The notes beneath the pieces are model-generated. The model was not told the origin of the DNA, did no database searches, and worked only from the letters and a program-made list of their open reading frames with translations. Below are positions 16,259 through 25,117 of a stretch of DNA of 64,000 nucleotides, in pieces. The stretch's first letter is position 1. Each line of letters starts with the position of its first letter. A program made the position numbers and the translations under genes. Origin of the DNA: DASQHW01 sp038238245. GTDB taxonomy: Bacteria; Actinomycetota; Acidimicrobiia; IMCC26256; PALSA-610. Where the stretch lies: positions 62,001-126,000 of the forward strand of contig JBBRXX010000001.1 of assembly GCA_038238245.1 (NCBI GenBank), read 5' to 3'.

Positions 16259-16924
16259 ATGGAGGACGTCAAGACGAAAGCCGTGCGCGCCGCGAACCTC
16301 GGGGTGAGCAAGCGCCAGATCGTCGAGCGGTTGAAACGCGCCGACACCACGGTCGCAGATCTCGCCCGCGCGCTCGAGATGACCGAGGCCGGCGTCCGCC
16401 AGCACCTCGATGCGCTCGCCGACAACGGGCTCGTCGTGTCACGTACGCGGCCGAGCGTGGGCCGCGGCCGGCCGCCGACCGTGTGGACGCTCACCGACCT
16501 CGCGCAGGACCTGTTTCCCGATCGTCACGACGATCTCGCGGTGGATCTGATCTCCGCGGTACGTGCCGCGCTCGGCGATGAGGGGTTGCAACGCGTCATC
16601 GACGCGCGCGCCGAACAGCAGCGCACCGCGTACAACCGTGCCGTGCCGAAGCGCGGATCGTTGCGGACGCGTGTGGAAGCACTGGCCCGGGTGCGGACCG
16701 ATGAGGGGTATCTGGCGGAGGTCGTCGACGATCCCGACGGCAAGGGCGTGCTGCTCGTCGAGCACCATTGCCCGATCTGCACGGCGGCGTCGGCATGCGC
16801 GGGTTTGTGCACCTCCGAGCTCGACCTCTTCCGTGACGTGATGGGCCCGAGCGTCCGCGTCGAGCGCACCCAGCACCTCCTGAGCGGCGACCGTCGCTGC
16901 GCCTACCGCATCACCCCGCGCTAG
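16259..16924 (+). CDS. SufR-like winged-helix regulator with Fe-S-type cysteine cluster
   Basis: A 221-residue DNA-binding protein. The N-terminal winged helix (KRQIVERLKRADTTVADLARAL, EAGVRQHLDALADNGLV, wing VGRGRPPTVWTLT) is of the ArsR/DeoR type. The C-terminal domain carries five cysteines in the pattern HHCPICTAASACAGLC (Cys171, 174, 180, 184) and RRCAYRI (Cys214). This layout is typical of SufR-like regulators that bind an iron-sulfur cluster and release DNA when it is lost. It is divergent from the Rieske protein gene, its most likely target. An in-frame ATG at 16247 would add four residues but lies in the -10 box. Confidence 0.85.
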   Translation: MEDVKTKAVRAANLGVSKRQIVERLKRADTTVADLARALEMTEAGVRQHLDALADNGLVVSRTRPSVGRGRPPTVWTLTDLAQDLFPDRHDDLAVDLISAVRAALGDEGLQRVIDARAEQQRTAYNRAVPKRGSLRTRVEALARVRTDEGYLAEVVDDPDGKGVLLVEHHCPICTAASACAGLCTSELDLFRDVMGPSVRVERTQHLLSGDRRCAYRITPR

Positions 16925-18430
16925 TTACTTTGCGTATCCCAGACGGGCGAACTGGTCGGCGGGGGCTTCGACGTCGCGCAACGCCGCGTGCAGCATGTCG
17001 GCGAGCTCGCGGCCGACCTTGTCGTCGGCCAGGTTCCGTTCCTCTGCGGGGTCCTCACCGAGATCGAACGCGAGCGTCCCGACGAAATCGGTGTACGCCC
17101 AGAACGGGAGGAAGTCGGCGGCCGTGAACGGCTGGCGGATCACGGGCACGGTCGAGCCCGGCATGCGATCGAGCACGGCCCGGTCGTCCGGGCGGGGGAG
17201 CTGCAGGTCGGGGTGCGAGTGCAGCGGCATCGTCGACCATCGGTTCGACCACATCGACAGCGGTTCGTTCGCGCCGTCGGGGGCGCGCACGTACTTGCGC
17301 ATCCCCTGCGCGTGATCGGCGATGAGGTGCACCTCGCGACCCCACACCCCCGACAACGCCCACTCGCGCACCGACGTCGCGTCACCGCGCAGCAACGGCA
17401 GGAGGGATCGGCCATGCGTCCGGTGCGCGGGAGTGACGCCGAAAAGGTCGCAGAGCGTCGCGTGCAGGTCGACGTTCGTCGTCAGCGCGTCGCACGTCGT
17501 CCCGCCGGTGATGCCGGGGCAGGCGACCAGCAGCGGCGTGTGACCGAGCGGCTCGTAGATCGGGCACCCGGGCTTGCCGAAGATGTCCTTCTCGCCGAGG
17601 AAGTGGCCGTGATCGGTGCACACGATGACGGCCGTCTCGTCCAGCGCCGGTTCCAACGTGTCGAGGAGGCGTCCGAACCACGCGTCGATCATCGTGAGCT
17701 TGCCGCCGTACTGCGCGCGCACCTGGTGCGCTTCGCGTTCGGAGAGCACGCCCGTGCGGACCGCGCCGACTGTGTACGGCGGCCAGATCAAGTGTTGCGG
17801 TTCCCGCCACGACGCGTCGTACATCGACGCGTACGGCTCCGGTGTGTCGAACGGCTCGTGCGGATCGAACTCGTCGACGAACAACAAGAAGCGGTCGTGC
17901 GCGGGTGCCTCTTCGGTCAACCATCGCACGGCTTCGCGCATCACACGCGGCCCGGGAAAGTCGTCCTCGGCGCGGAACCAGCCGCGGGAGTTGTCGTACG
18001 GCGTCCGGCCCCGGCCGAACCCGGGCGCACCGATCCACGAGGGATCGGGCCGCGTGCGCCAGAGATCGCCCTCGTGGCCACGCTCGTAGTCCCAGGCGGT
18101 GAAGTCCACGTGGTAGTTCTCGCCACCCGTTTCGAAGAGATGGGGATGGTCGGTGACGAGCTTGGTCACGACCCCGGCGCGGCGCAACGCCACCGTGATC
18201 GCCTCCTCCCACAGCTCGATCGATCCCCACGGGCGCCAAAGGAAGTCGAGCGCACCGACGAGCAGATCGTGGCGCGCCGGCATGCACGGCAGCGCGCCGC
18301 TGTAGTGCTGGGTGAAGCGCACCGATCGGCGTGCAAAACGGTCGAGATTCGGCGTGTCGAACTCCGTGCCGCCGTAGGACCCGAGGTGATGACGGTTCAG
18401 TGAGTCGAGCAGCACGACCACCACGTTCAC
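16925..18430 (-). CDS. type I sulfatase
   Basis: A 501-residue alkaline-phosphatase-fold sulfatase that would hydrolyse sulfate esters. The metal-binding start VVVLLDSLNRHHLGSYG, the formylglycine motif C-M-P-A-R (Cys49, in LPCMPARHD) and the second metal site IVCTDHGHFLGEKDIFGK are all present. Cys49 must be converted by a formylglycine-generating enzyme, which is not in this window. No signal peptide is visible, so the enzyme appears cytoplasmic and could desulfate an imported compound. The GTG at 18430 is 6 nt after TAGCAT on the minus strand. Confidence 0.92.
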   Translation of the reverse strand: MNVVVVLLDSLNRHHLGSYGGTEFDTPNLDRFARRSVRFTQHYSGALPCMPARHDLLVGALDFLWRPWGSIELWEEAITVALRRAGVVTKLVTDHPHLFETGGENYHVDFTAWDYERGHEGDLWRTRPDPSWIGAPGFGRGRTPYDNSRGWFRAEDDFPGPRVMREAVRWLTEEAPAHDRFLLFVDEFDPHEPFDTPEPYASMYDASWREPQHLIWPPYTVGAVRTGVLSEREAHQVRAQYGGKLTMIDAWFGRLLDTLEPALDETAVIVCTDHGHFLGEKDIFGKPGCPIYEPLGHTPLLVACPGITGGTTCDALTTNVDLHATLCDLFGVTPAHRTHGRSLLPLLRGDATSVREWALSGVWGREVHLIADHAQGMRKYVRAPDGANEPLSMWSNRWSTMPLHSHPDLQLPRPDDRAVLDRMPGSTVPVIRQPFTAADFLPFWAYTDFVGTLAFDLGEDPAEERNLADDKVGRELADMLHAALRDVEAPADQFARLGYAK

Positions 18431-18436
18431 TCGGCG

Positions 18437-18442
18437 ATGCTA
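18437..18442 (-). promoter_or_regulatory. -10 box of a leaderless promoter (TAGCAT, minus strand)
   Basis: TAGCAT on the minus strand lies 6 nt before the sulfatase GTG at 18430. The same hexamer is used 7 nt before the GT87 gene. Confidence 0.5.
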
Positions 18443-18471
18443 CCGGCGGTTGGGCGTGCGCTCGGTGGCAC

Positions 18472-18477
18472 TACCCT
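18472..18477 (+). promoter_or_regulatory. -10 box of a leaderless promoter (TACCCT)
   Basis: TACCCT lies 8 nt before the ATG at 18486. It supports that ATG over an earlier in-frame start at 18450. Confidence 0.5.
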
Positions 18478-18485
18478 TGCGAACG

Positions 18486-18938
18486 ATGCGGCAGGTGACG
18501 ATCCTCGACTTCCCGTTGAAGGTCGGAGTGCGTGCGCGCCAGAACAGGGAATCGCTCCTTCGAGAATTCGCGATCATCGCGATCGGTGGCGGCGACAAGG
18601 CCGACGTGCCGAAGCGGCTCCTCGAGATCGCGCAGCTGCACAAGGAGCGTTACTCGGGTCTGAACCCGGAAGCCGACGACGCGGTCGACGCGGCGATCGA
18701 GCGCGGCGAGGAGTTCATCGACTTCGTGGTCGCCGTCCCGGAACAGATCAAGCAGGACACCGTCGATCTTGCACCGGTGCTGATCGAGGTCGACGAGTAC
18801 TGCCGGAGCGGTGCCCTGCTCACACTGTCGCCGCCGGACGACGTGCGAGCGTTCTGGATCTGGTTCCTGAGCGAGTTCGTGCGTCAGCTCAGTGGTGAGC
18901 CGCCGCGGGCATGGCGCGCGTTCTCGTTGCCCACCTAG
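18486..18938 (+). CDS. hypothetical protein
   Basis: A 150-residue protein of unrecognised family. It starts VTILDFPLKVGVRARQNRESLLREFAII, a pattern recalling small actinobacterial proteins found near anti-sigma or phosphatase regulators, but I cannot place it firmly. It is acidic in the middle (PEADDAVDAAIERGEEFIDF) and ends in a helix with WIWFLSEFVRQL. No signal peptide or span. The last 50 bp overlap, tail to tail, the 3' end of the GT87 gene on the other strand. Confidence 0.72.
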   Translation: MRQVTILDFPLKVGVRARQNRESLLREFAIIAIGGGDKADVPKRLLEIAQLHKERYSGLNPEADDAVDAAIERGEEFIDFVVAVPEQIKQDTVDLAPVLIEVDEYCRSGALLTLSPPDDVRAFWIWFLSEFVRQLSGEPPRAWRAFSLPT

Positions 18939-20154
18939 CCAGCAGACGGCGCGCGAACGGCAACGCGCCGGTGAGGTACGCGAGCACGCCGAGGCACAGC
19001 AGGCCGTAGGAATCCTGGAGCAGGGTCGCGAGCACGCCCTTGCCGTGCAACTCGTCGTGGCCGACGTACGGCAGCCGCGCCACGAACAGCGCGGCAAGGA
19101 CGAACGCCGACGCGACCCGTCGCTTGTCGTTGCCGCGCCCGACGATGACCGCAAGCGCGGGGATGATCCACACGAGATGATGGATCCACGAGATGGGAGA
19201 CACGAGCACGCCGACGAGACCGGTGATCGCGACACCCCGTAGCTCGTCCCGGGCCAAGCTCGCGACGACGGCTCGCCACAGGCCGAACGCGAGGACGACC
19301 GCAACCGACGCGATCCACACGAGCCGCCACGGACCGCCGATTGCGCGTTCCAGAATGCCTTCCAGCGACTGGTTCGAGAAGAACGTCGGGCTCGTCGGCT
19401 CGAACATCTTGTCGGTCCAGAACCGCCACGAGTCTGCGGGTGCGACCGCAACACCGAGCAGCGACAGTCCGACGAACGTCGCGACCGCAACGGCGGCGGC
19501 GCGCCAGCGCCGTGTGAGAACGAGGTACGGGATGAAGATGCCGGGCACGAGCTTGAACGCGGTGGCAACACCGACGAGCAGACCGCGCGGCCAACGCGTC
19601 CGTGGGAGCATGCAGTCCACGACGCAGCACGCCATCAGCGGGATCCCGACCTGGCCGAACCGCAGGTGCTCCTCGACCGGCGAGAGTGCGACCATCGCGC
19701 CCAGTGCCAGGACGAGGGCGATCGGCGCCCGCCGGTCGAATCGATCGAGCAGCGGCGCAAAGCACACGCGCACGACGACGCACAGCAACACGATGGTGAG
19801 TGCCGTCCACAAGAGGCTCGCCGGCGTCTCGCCGAGGTACGTGAACGGGGCCGCGAGCAAGGCCGCGATCGGCGGATAGATGAACGGCAGCGGCACGCGG
19901 AGCTGATTCCCGACATATGAGCCGTACACCGAGTGTCCGTGCGTGATCGCCCGGCCGGCCGCGCGGTACACCGCGAGGTCTTCGAGATCCCAGCGGTGTC
20001 GTACCGGCGTCGGATGAAACATCCAGAACGCGCACGCGATGCCCGCCCCGATGAGGACGACCGCGCTCACCATGAGCAGTGCGGTGGCCGGTCGCGACGG
20101 GTTGTCGTCGTCAACGCGCGCGTCAGGCGTCTGCTCGTCGAGAACCCGGCCCAC
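18889..20154 (-). CDS. GT87-type polytopic glycosyltransferase
   Basis: A 421-residue integral membrane protein with about ten hydrophobic spans, of the GT-C type family GT87 (polyprenyl-phosphate-mannose-dependent mannosyltransferase relatives). Family cues are the first extracytoplasmic loop WDLEDLAVYRAAGRAITHGHSVYG followed by FIYPPIAALLAAPF, the later NQSLEGILERA segment, and SPISWIHHLVWIIPALAVIVG near the end. It would transfer a sugar from a lipid-linked donor to a cell-envelope glycan. The GTG at 20154 follows TAGCAT by 7 nt. Confidence 0.88.
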   Translation of the reverse strand: MGRVLDEQTPDARVDDDNPSRPATALLMVSAVVLIGAGIACAFWMFHPTPVRHRWDLEDLAVYRAAGRAITHGHSVYGSYVGNQLRVPLPFIYPPIAALLAAPFTYLGETPASLLWTALTIVLLCVVVRVCFAPLLDRFDRRAPIALVLALGAMVALSPVEEHLRFGQVGIPLMACCVVDCMLPRTRWPRGLLVGVATAFKLVPGIFIPYLVLTRRWRAAAVAVATFVGLSLLGVAVAPADSWRFWTDKMFEPTSPTFFSNQSLEGILERAIGGPWRLVWIASVAVVLAFGLWRAVVASLARDELRGVAITGLVGVLVSPISWIHHLVWIIPALAVIVGRGNDKRRVASAFVLAALFVARLPYVGHDELHGKGVLATLLQDSYGLLCLGVLAYLTGALPFARRLLARWATRTRAMPAAAHH

Positions 20155-20161
20155 GACGTCG

Positions 20162-20167
20162 ATGCTA
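20162..20167 (-). promoter_or_regulatory. -10 box of a leaderless promoter (TAGCAT, minus strand)
   Basis: TAGCAT on the minus strand ends 7 nt before the GTG at 20154. It lies 12 bp from the plus-strand -10 box of the MaoC operon. Confidence 0.5.
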
Positions 20168-20179
20168 GGTCGACCCGAC

Positions 20180-20185
20180 TATCGT
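20180..20185 (+). promoter_or_regulatory. -10 box of the MaoC operon promoter (TATCGT)
   Basis: TATCGT lies 8 nt before the ATG at 20194, the first gene of the seven-gene CoA-catabolism operon. Confidence 0.5.
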
Positions 20186-20193
20186 CCGGATTC

Positions 20194-21444
20194 ATGGGTC
20201 GGACGGGCCGCATCACCGACGACGGCGTCGAACGTCTCCGGGCCCGCATCGGGATTCCGGAGCCGCACCCGATGCCGCCCTATTACACGGTGCCGACGGT
20301 GGACACCTTCCGCAATGTCGCGATCGCGTACGGCGACGACAACCCGTTGTGGTGCGACCCGGGATACGGGCCCAAGACCCGATGGGAGCATCCGATCGCG
20401 CCGCCGGCGCTCGTCGGCGGCGACACGCTGATCGGCGAGGACGAGGTCACCGCGGTCGCGCCGGAGCACGTCGAGCTGATGAAGGGCGACCCGCTGCGTG
20501 GTGTGCACGCGTTCTACGCCGCGAGCGCGCGCGAATGGTGGGCGCCGTTGGCGCCGATGCATCGCGTCTTCCGCCGCAACGCGCTCGTCGCGGCGCTCGA
20601 CAAGCCCAGCGAGTTCGCCGGCCGTGCCATTCACGAGTGGACCGCGCAGGTGTTCCGTGACGACACCGGCACGCTGCTGTCCGGCCAGTACCGGTTGATG
20701 GTGCGCACCGAGCGGGAAAAGGCGCAGGAGAAGAAGAAGTACGACGCGGTCACCGTCGATCCGTACACGGACGACCAGATCGACGAGATCGAAGCCCAGT
20801 ACGCGCGCGAGGGGCCCCGCGGCGCCGAACCGCGGTGGTTCGAGGACGTGCACGAGGGCGACGAGGTCGGGCCGATGGTGAAGGGGCCGTTGACCATCAC
20901 CGACATGGTCTGCTGGCACGCGGGCATGGGCATGGGCCTGTACGGCGTGAAGCCGCTGCGGCTCGCGTACGAGAACCGTCGCCGGATTCCGCGTTTCTTC
21001 CATCGCGACGAGCTCAACGTGCCGGACGTGATGCAGCGCGTGCACTGGGATCCGGGGTTCGCCCGGCGCTCGGGCAACCCGACGACCTTCGACTACGGAC
21101 GCATGCGGGAGACGTGGCTCATTCACCTTTGCACCGACTGGATGGGCGACGACGCGTGGTTGTGGAAGCTGGATTGCGAGTTCCGCCGCTTCAACTACGT
21201 CGGCGACACGCAATGGCTGCGGGGCCGCGTCACCCGCAAGTACCTCGCGGCCGGGAACCGTCCCGCCATCGACGTCGAGCTCGCGGCCGTGAACCAGCGG
21301 GACGAGGTCACGACACCGGGCTCGGCGACGATGCTGTTACCGAGCCGCGAGCACGGGCCGGTGCGGCTGCCGGATCCGCCCAGCGCGACGGGCGACCTCC
21401 AAGACGCGCTGCACGCGATCTCGACGGAGTTCTCGCGCCGATGA
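20194..21444 (+). CDS. MaoC-like double-hotdog dehydratase
   Basis: A 416-residue protein made of two hotdog halves. The N-terminal half resembles FAS1-type/MaoC N-terminal dehydratase domains (TFRNVAIAYGDDNPLWCDPGYG, then an insertion around IGEDEVTAVAPEHV). The C-terminal half follows ERWFEDVHEGDEV-type sequence (here RWFEDVHEGDEVGPMVKGPLTITDM). It would hydrate an enoyl-CoA, here most likely a bulky steroid- or aromatic-type thioester, as actinobacterial relatives do. First gene of the operon; its stop overlaps the next start as ATGA. Confidence 0.85.
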   Translation: MGRTGRITDDGVERLRARIGIPEPHPMPPYYTVPTVDTFRNVAIAYGDDNPLWCDPGYGPKTRWEHPIAPPALVGGDTLIGEDEVTAVAPEHVELMKGDPLRGVHAFYAASAREWWAPLAPMHRVFRRNALVAALDKPSEFAGRAIHEWTAQVFRDDTGTLLSGQYRLMVRTEREKAQEKKKYDAVTVDPYTDDQIDEIEAQYAREGPRGAEPRWFEDVHEGDEVGPMVKGPLTITDMVCWHAGMGMGLYGVKPLRLAYENRRRIPRFFHRDELNVPDVMQRVHWDPGFARRSGNPTTFDYGRMRETWLIHLCTDWMGDDAWLWKLDCEFRRFNYVGDTQWLRGRVTRKYLAAGNRPAIDVELAAVNQRDEVTTPGSATMLLPSREHGPVRLPDPPSATGDLQDALHAISTEFSRR

Positions 21445-22235
21445 CCGTGAACGTGACCCACGACGAGCGCGGCGTGTTGACGTTGCGGCTCGACCGGCCC
21501 GAGAAGCGCAATGCCGTCGACGACGAGATGATGCGGGCACTCGTCGACGCGTTCGACGCGGCGGCAACAGACGACCGCGTACGTGTCATCGTGCTCGAAG
21601 GCGCCGGCGACCACTTCTGCGGCGGCGCCGACATCGTGGCCCGCAACACGGGCGCGGCCGGCGGACGGCCGCGCGCCGGAAGCATCCAACGCCGGCTCCC
21701 GACCCAGGCACACCGCTTGATCCCGCAGGTCTGCTCGATCCAGGTGCCGGTGGTGGCCAAGGTGCGGGGGTGGGCAGCCGGCATCGGTTTCCAGCTCGCG
21801 CTCGCCGCCGACTTCACGATCGCGGCGGGCGACGCGCGCTTCTGGCAGCCGTTCGCCGAACGCGGCTTCACCCCCGACAGCGGCGCAACGTGGTTGTTAC
21901 CGCGACGCGTCGGCGAGGTGCGGGCGCGGGAGCTGTTGCTGCTCGGGCGCGCGCTCACCGGCGAGGACGCCGAGGCGTGGGGCGTGATTCATCGCGCGGT
22001 CGCGCCCGACGCGCTCGACGACACCGTGGACGAGGTGGTGACGCAGCTGGCGAGCGGGCCCACCGTCGCGCTCGGGCTGACGAAGTGGCTGCTGCACGCA
22101 AGCGCTGGTCTCCCGCTCGAGGCGCACCTTCCGAACGAGGCGTTCGCGATGGAGCTCTCGGCGCGCACCGAGGACTTCCGCGAGGGGCTGGCTGCGTTCA
22201 CCGAGAAGCGCGCACCCCGCTTCGAAGGGCGATGA
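21441..22235 (+). CDS. enoyl-CoA hydratase/isomerase family protein
   Basis: A 264-residue crotonase-fold enzyme. The oxyanion-hole strands are LEGAGDHFCGGADIVARN and AKVRGWAAGIGFQLALAADFTIAA. The usual first catalytic Glu region reads FAERGFTPDSGATWLLPRRVG, with Asp at the second acidic position. Typical tail ARTEDFREGLAAFTEKRAPRF. It overlaps both neighbours by 4 bp (ATGA), so translation is coupled. Hydration or isomerisation of an unsaturated acyl-CoA; chain type unknown. Confidence 0.92.
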   Translation: MTVNVTHDERGVLTLRLDRPEKRNAVDDEMMRALVDAFDAAATDDRVRVIVLEGAGDHFCGGADIVARNTGAAGGRPRAGSIQRRLPTQAHRLIPQVCSIQVPVVAKVRGWAAGIGFQLALAADFTIAAGDARFWQPFAERGFTPDSGATWLLPRRVGEVRARELLLLGRALTGEDAEAWGVIHRAVAPDALDDTVDEVVTQLASGPTVALGLTKWLLHASAGLPLEAHLPNEAFAMELSARTEDFREGLAAFTEKRAPRFEGR

Positions 22236-23458
22236 AACTCACGCGCGACTCATCGGTCGACGCGGCGATTGACGCGGTGCGGGAATGGATCGACACGCAC
22301 CTGCCGCGCTCGTGGATCGATGCCGGCCGGCGCGGGGGTGCGACGGCGGTGCGCGCAGTGCGGACGCGCGCTGAGTACGAAGACTGGTACCCGGTGTTCG
22401 CGGTGTCCGGGCTCGTCGTGCCGACGTGGCCGGTTGCGTACGGCGGCCTCGACATGAGCGCGGCGGTGGCGCGTGTGATAGAGGCCGAGCTGCGGCCGTA
22501 CAACCTCGGCCGGTTGAACCCCTTGGGCCTGAACAACACCGCGCCCGCGCTGTTCGCGTACGGCACCGAGGAGCAACGGCTGCGGTTCCTGCCGCCGATG
22601 GTGCGCAACGAGGAGAAGTGGTGCCAGCTGTTCAGTGAACCCGGCGCAGGTTCCGACCTTGCCTCGCTCGCGTGCCGCGCCCACCTCGACGGCGAGACGT
22701 GGATCGTCACCGGCCAGAAGGTGTGGACGACCTGGGCGCACTTCTCCGACTTCGCGGTGCTGCTCGCGCGTACCGATCCCGACGTCCCCAAGCGCCAGGG
22801 CATCACGTACTTCCTCGTCGACCTCCACCAGCCGGGCGTCGAGGTGCGTCCGCTGCGCCACATCGGCGGCGAAGTCGACTTCAACGAGGTCTTCCTCGAC
22901 GGCGCGCTCGTGCCCGACGCCATGCGCGTGGGCGGGATCGGCGACGGTTGGAAGGTCGCAGGAGCCACGTTGTCGGGCGAGCGGCAGATGGTGTCCGGCG
23001 CCGGTTCCGGTGGCGTCGATCGCATCGGCGGCCGTGGCGTCGAGCACGTGCTCGCGCTCGCACGAACGAGCGGTGCAACGCGCGACGCCGTCGTGCGCCA
23101 GGAGCTGATGCGCGTGTTCAGCGAGGAGCGCATCCGCGACTGGACGAACCAGCGTGTGCGCGCCCAGGTGAAGGCCGGGCGCGCACCCGGGCCGGAGAGC
23201 TCGGTCGGCAAGGTGCACCAGGCCGGGCTCAACCAGCGCGTCCAGCTGTGCGCGACCGCGTTGCTCGGCGCACGCGCGGCGGCGTGGGAAGGTGACACGC
23301 CTTCGGAGGTGCGAGGGATGCTGCGCAGTCGAGCCAACACGATCGAGGGCGGGACCACCGAGGTGAACAAGAACATCGTCGGCGAGCGGGTGCTCGGTCT
23401 GCCGCGCGAGCCCGATCCGTGGCAGGGTGCGCCCTGGCGCGACATCCCGCGTAGCTAG
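22232..23458 (+). CDS. acyl-CoA dehydrogenase (FadE family)
   Basis: A 408-residue FAD flavoprotein oxidising acyl-CoA to enoyl-CoA. N-terminal helical domain, then the FAD-binding beta domain (WCQLFSEPGAGSDLASLACRA, GQKVWTTWAHFSDFAVLLART) and the C-terminal helical domain with TIEGGTTEVNKNIVGERVLGLPREP. Actinobacterial steroid-type FadE enzymes are often heteromeric, but this one stands without a partner FadE in the operon and has a full-length frame. Start overlaps the hydratase stop (ATGA). Confidence 0.93.
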   Translation: MKLTRDSSVDAAIDAVREWIDTHLPRSWIDAGRRGGATAVRAVRTRAEYEDWYPVFAVSGLVVPTWPVAYGGLDMSAAVARVIEAELRPYNLGRLNPLGLNNTAPALFAYGTEEQRLRFLPPMVRNEEKWCQLFSEPGAGSDLASLACRAHLDGETWIVTGQKVWTTWAHFSDFAVLLARTDPDVPKRQGITYFLVDLHQPGVEVRPLRHIGGEVDFNEVFLDGALVPDAMRVGGIGDGWKVAGATLSGERQMVSGAGSGGVDRIGGRGVEHVLALARTSGATRDAVVRQELMRVFSEERIRDWTNQRVRAQVKAGRAPGPESSVGKVHQAGLNQRVQLCATALLGARAAAWEGDTPSEVRGMLRSRANTIEGGTTEVNKNIVGERVLGLPREPDPWQGAPWRDIPRS

Positions 23459-23474
23459 AACGACGGAGCCAGGT

Positions 23475-24278
23475 GTGGAGTATCCGGAACTCGAGACGTT
23501 GATCCTGGAACGACGCGGCGCGGTCGGCTGGCTGATCAACAACCGGCCGGAACAGCTGAACGCGATGAATGCGACGATGCGCGACGAGTTCGAGGTGGCA
23601 TGGCAGACGCTCGCCGCCGATCCCGACGTGCGGGTGATCGTCCACACCGGTGAAGGGCGTGCGTTCCAGACCGGCGTCGATGTCGGCGAGATCGCGAGCG
23701 ACGGCGTCGGCATGGAGCGCTACCGGGAGTCGGTCGAGAACTTCGACCTGCATTTCACGTCGTGGCACAACGAGGTGTGGAAGCCGGTGATCACGGCCGT
23801 GAACGGCATCTGCGCCGGCGGCGGCTTCCATTGGGTCGCCGACGCCGACATCGTGATCGCGGCGTCCGACGCCCAGTTCTTCGACCCGCACGTGTCGATC
23901 GGGCAAGTGGTCGCGCTCGAAGCGATCGGGCTGATGAAGAAGATGCCGGTCGAGGCGGTCATGCGGATGGCCTTGGTCGGCCGCTACGAGCGCATGCCCG
24001 CCGCGCGCGCGTACCAGCTCGGCATGGTGAGCGAAGTCGTCGATCCGCCGGAGCAGTTGCGGAACGCCGCGCAGGAGCTTGCCGAGAAGATCGCGCGGAA
24101 CTCGCCGGCCGCAATGGCGGCGAGCAAGCGTGCGCTCTGGCGGGCACTCGAGCTGGGGCTCACCGATGCGTGCAAGGCGGGCGCCCAGGATCTCGTGTCG
24201 ATGTGGGGGCACCCCGACCAGGAAGAGGGCCCGCGGGCGTTCGCCGAGAAACGGGACGCGCGTTGGGAGCCCCTGTGA
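23475..24278 (+). CDS. enoyl-CoA hydratase family protein
   Basis: A 267-residue crotonase-fold protein, distinct from the upstream hydratase but close to the one at 27480-28169: shared SWHNEVWKPVI/AVNG motif, DPHVS[IV]GQ and [LV]G[IM]VS[EQ]VVDPPE. Oxyanion-hole loops are HTGEGRAFQTGVDV and VNGICAGGGFHWVADADIVIAA. The GTG at 23475 has GGAG about 6 nt upstream, which decides it. It overlaps the next gene by GTGA. Two such paralogs in neighbouring operons suggest successive hydration steps on similar substrates. Confidence 0.92.
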   Translation: MEYPELETLILERRGAVGWLINNRPEQLNAMNATMRDEFEVAWQTLAADPDVRVIVHTGEGRAFQTGVDVGEIASDGVGMERYRESVENFDLHFTSWHNEVWKPVITAVNGICAGGGFHWVADADIVIAASDAQFFDPHVSIGQVVALEAIGLMKKMPVEAVMRMALVGRYERMPAARAYQLGMVSEVVDPPEQLRNAAQELAEKIARNSPAAMAASKRALWRALELGLTDACKAGAQDLVSMWGHPDQEEGPRAFAEKRDARWEPL

Positions 24279-25117
24279 AGTTGTCGATCGAGCTGCCGGT
24301 CACAGACCCGGACGGCATCGGCTCGTGTGCCCGCGCGATCGAGGCGGCCGGGTTCGACGCCTGCTTCGTCACCGATCATCCGGCACCTTCGCGCGCATGG
24401 CTCGAACACGGTGGACACGCGACCGTCGATCCGTTCGTCGCCCTGTCGGCCGCGGCCGCGGTCACGACCACCCTGCACCTCCACACGCATTGCCTCATCC
24501 CCGCCTACCGGCAGCCGCTGCTGACCGCGAAGGCAGTCGCCACGCTCGACGCGATCTCACGCGGACGCGTGATCCTCGGCGTCGCGGTCGGCTATCTCGA
24601 AGAGGAATTCACCGCGCTCGGCGTGCCGTTCGCCGACCGCGCACGCCTGCTCGACGACGCGCTACGCGCGATGAAGGCGGCGTGGACCGGCGACGTCGAC
24701 GGCCACGTCGTGCTTCCGCAGCCGTACGCGCACCCGGCTCCACCGATCTGGGTCGGCGGGAACTCCACCGCGGCGATGCGACGCGCGATCGCACACGGCA
24801 CGGGCTGGGCGCCGTTCCCGGCGTCGGCTCGCGTCGCGGCCGCGACCAGCACCGCCGACATCTCCGACATCGACGCTCTCGGTCGCGCCATCGAACGGTT
24901 CCGCAAGCTCGCCGTCGACGCGGGCCGGGCCGAACGGTTCGACATCTGCTTCACGCCCTTCAGTCATCCGGCCCACAAGGACGTGGTCGACCCCGACGCG
25001 CTGGTCGACGAGGCGGAGCAGCTCGCGCGCCTGGGTGTGACGTGGCTGGGGTTCCACGTACCGACGGCCCACGTGCGCGAATTCGGCGAGGCGGTCGTTC
25101 CGAGGTTGCGCCGGTGA
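24275..25117 (+). CDS. LLM-class F420-dependent oxidoreductase
   Basis: A 280-residue LLM barrel: AIEAAGFDACFVTDHPAPSRAW, TTLHLHTHCLIPAYRQPLLTAKAVATLD, GRVILGVAVGYLEEEFTALGVPF and PAPPIWVGGNS. These match TIGR03619-type F420-dependent enzymes. Being inside an acyl-CoA operon and translationally coupled on both sides (GTGA with the hydratase, GTGA with the next gene) argues that it acts on an intermediate of the same pathway, perhaps reducing an enone or oxidising an alcohol; that is inference. Confidence 0.9.
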   Translation: MKLSIELPVTDPDGIGSCARAIEAAGFDACFVTDHPAPSRAWLEHGGHATVDPFVALSAAAAVTTTLHLHTHCLIPAYRQPLLTAKAVATLDAISRGRVILGVAVGYLEEEFTALGVPFADRARLLDDALRAMKAAWTGDVDGHVVLPQPYAHPAPPIWVGGNSTAAMRRAIAHGTGWAPFPASARVAAATSTADISDIDALGRAIERFRKLAVDAGRAERFDICFTPFSHPAHKDVVDPDALVDEAEQLARLGVTWLGFHVPTAHVREFGEAVVPRLRR

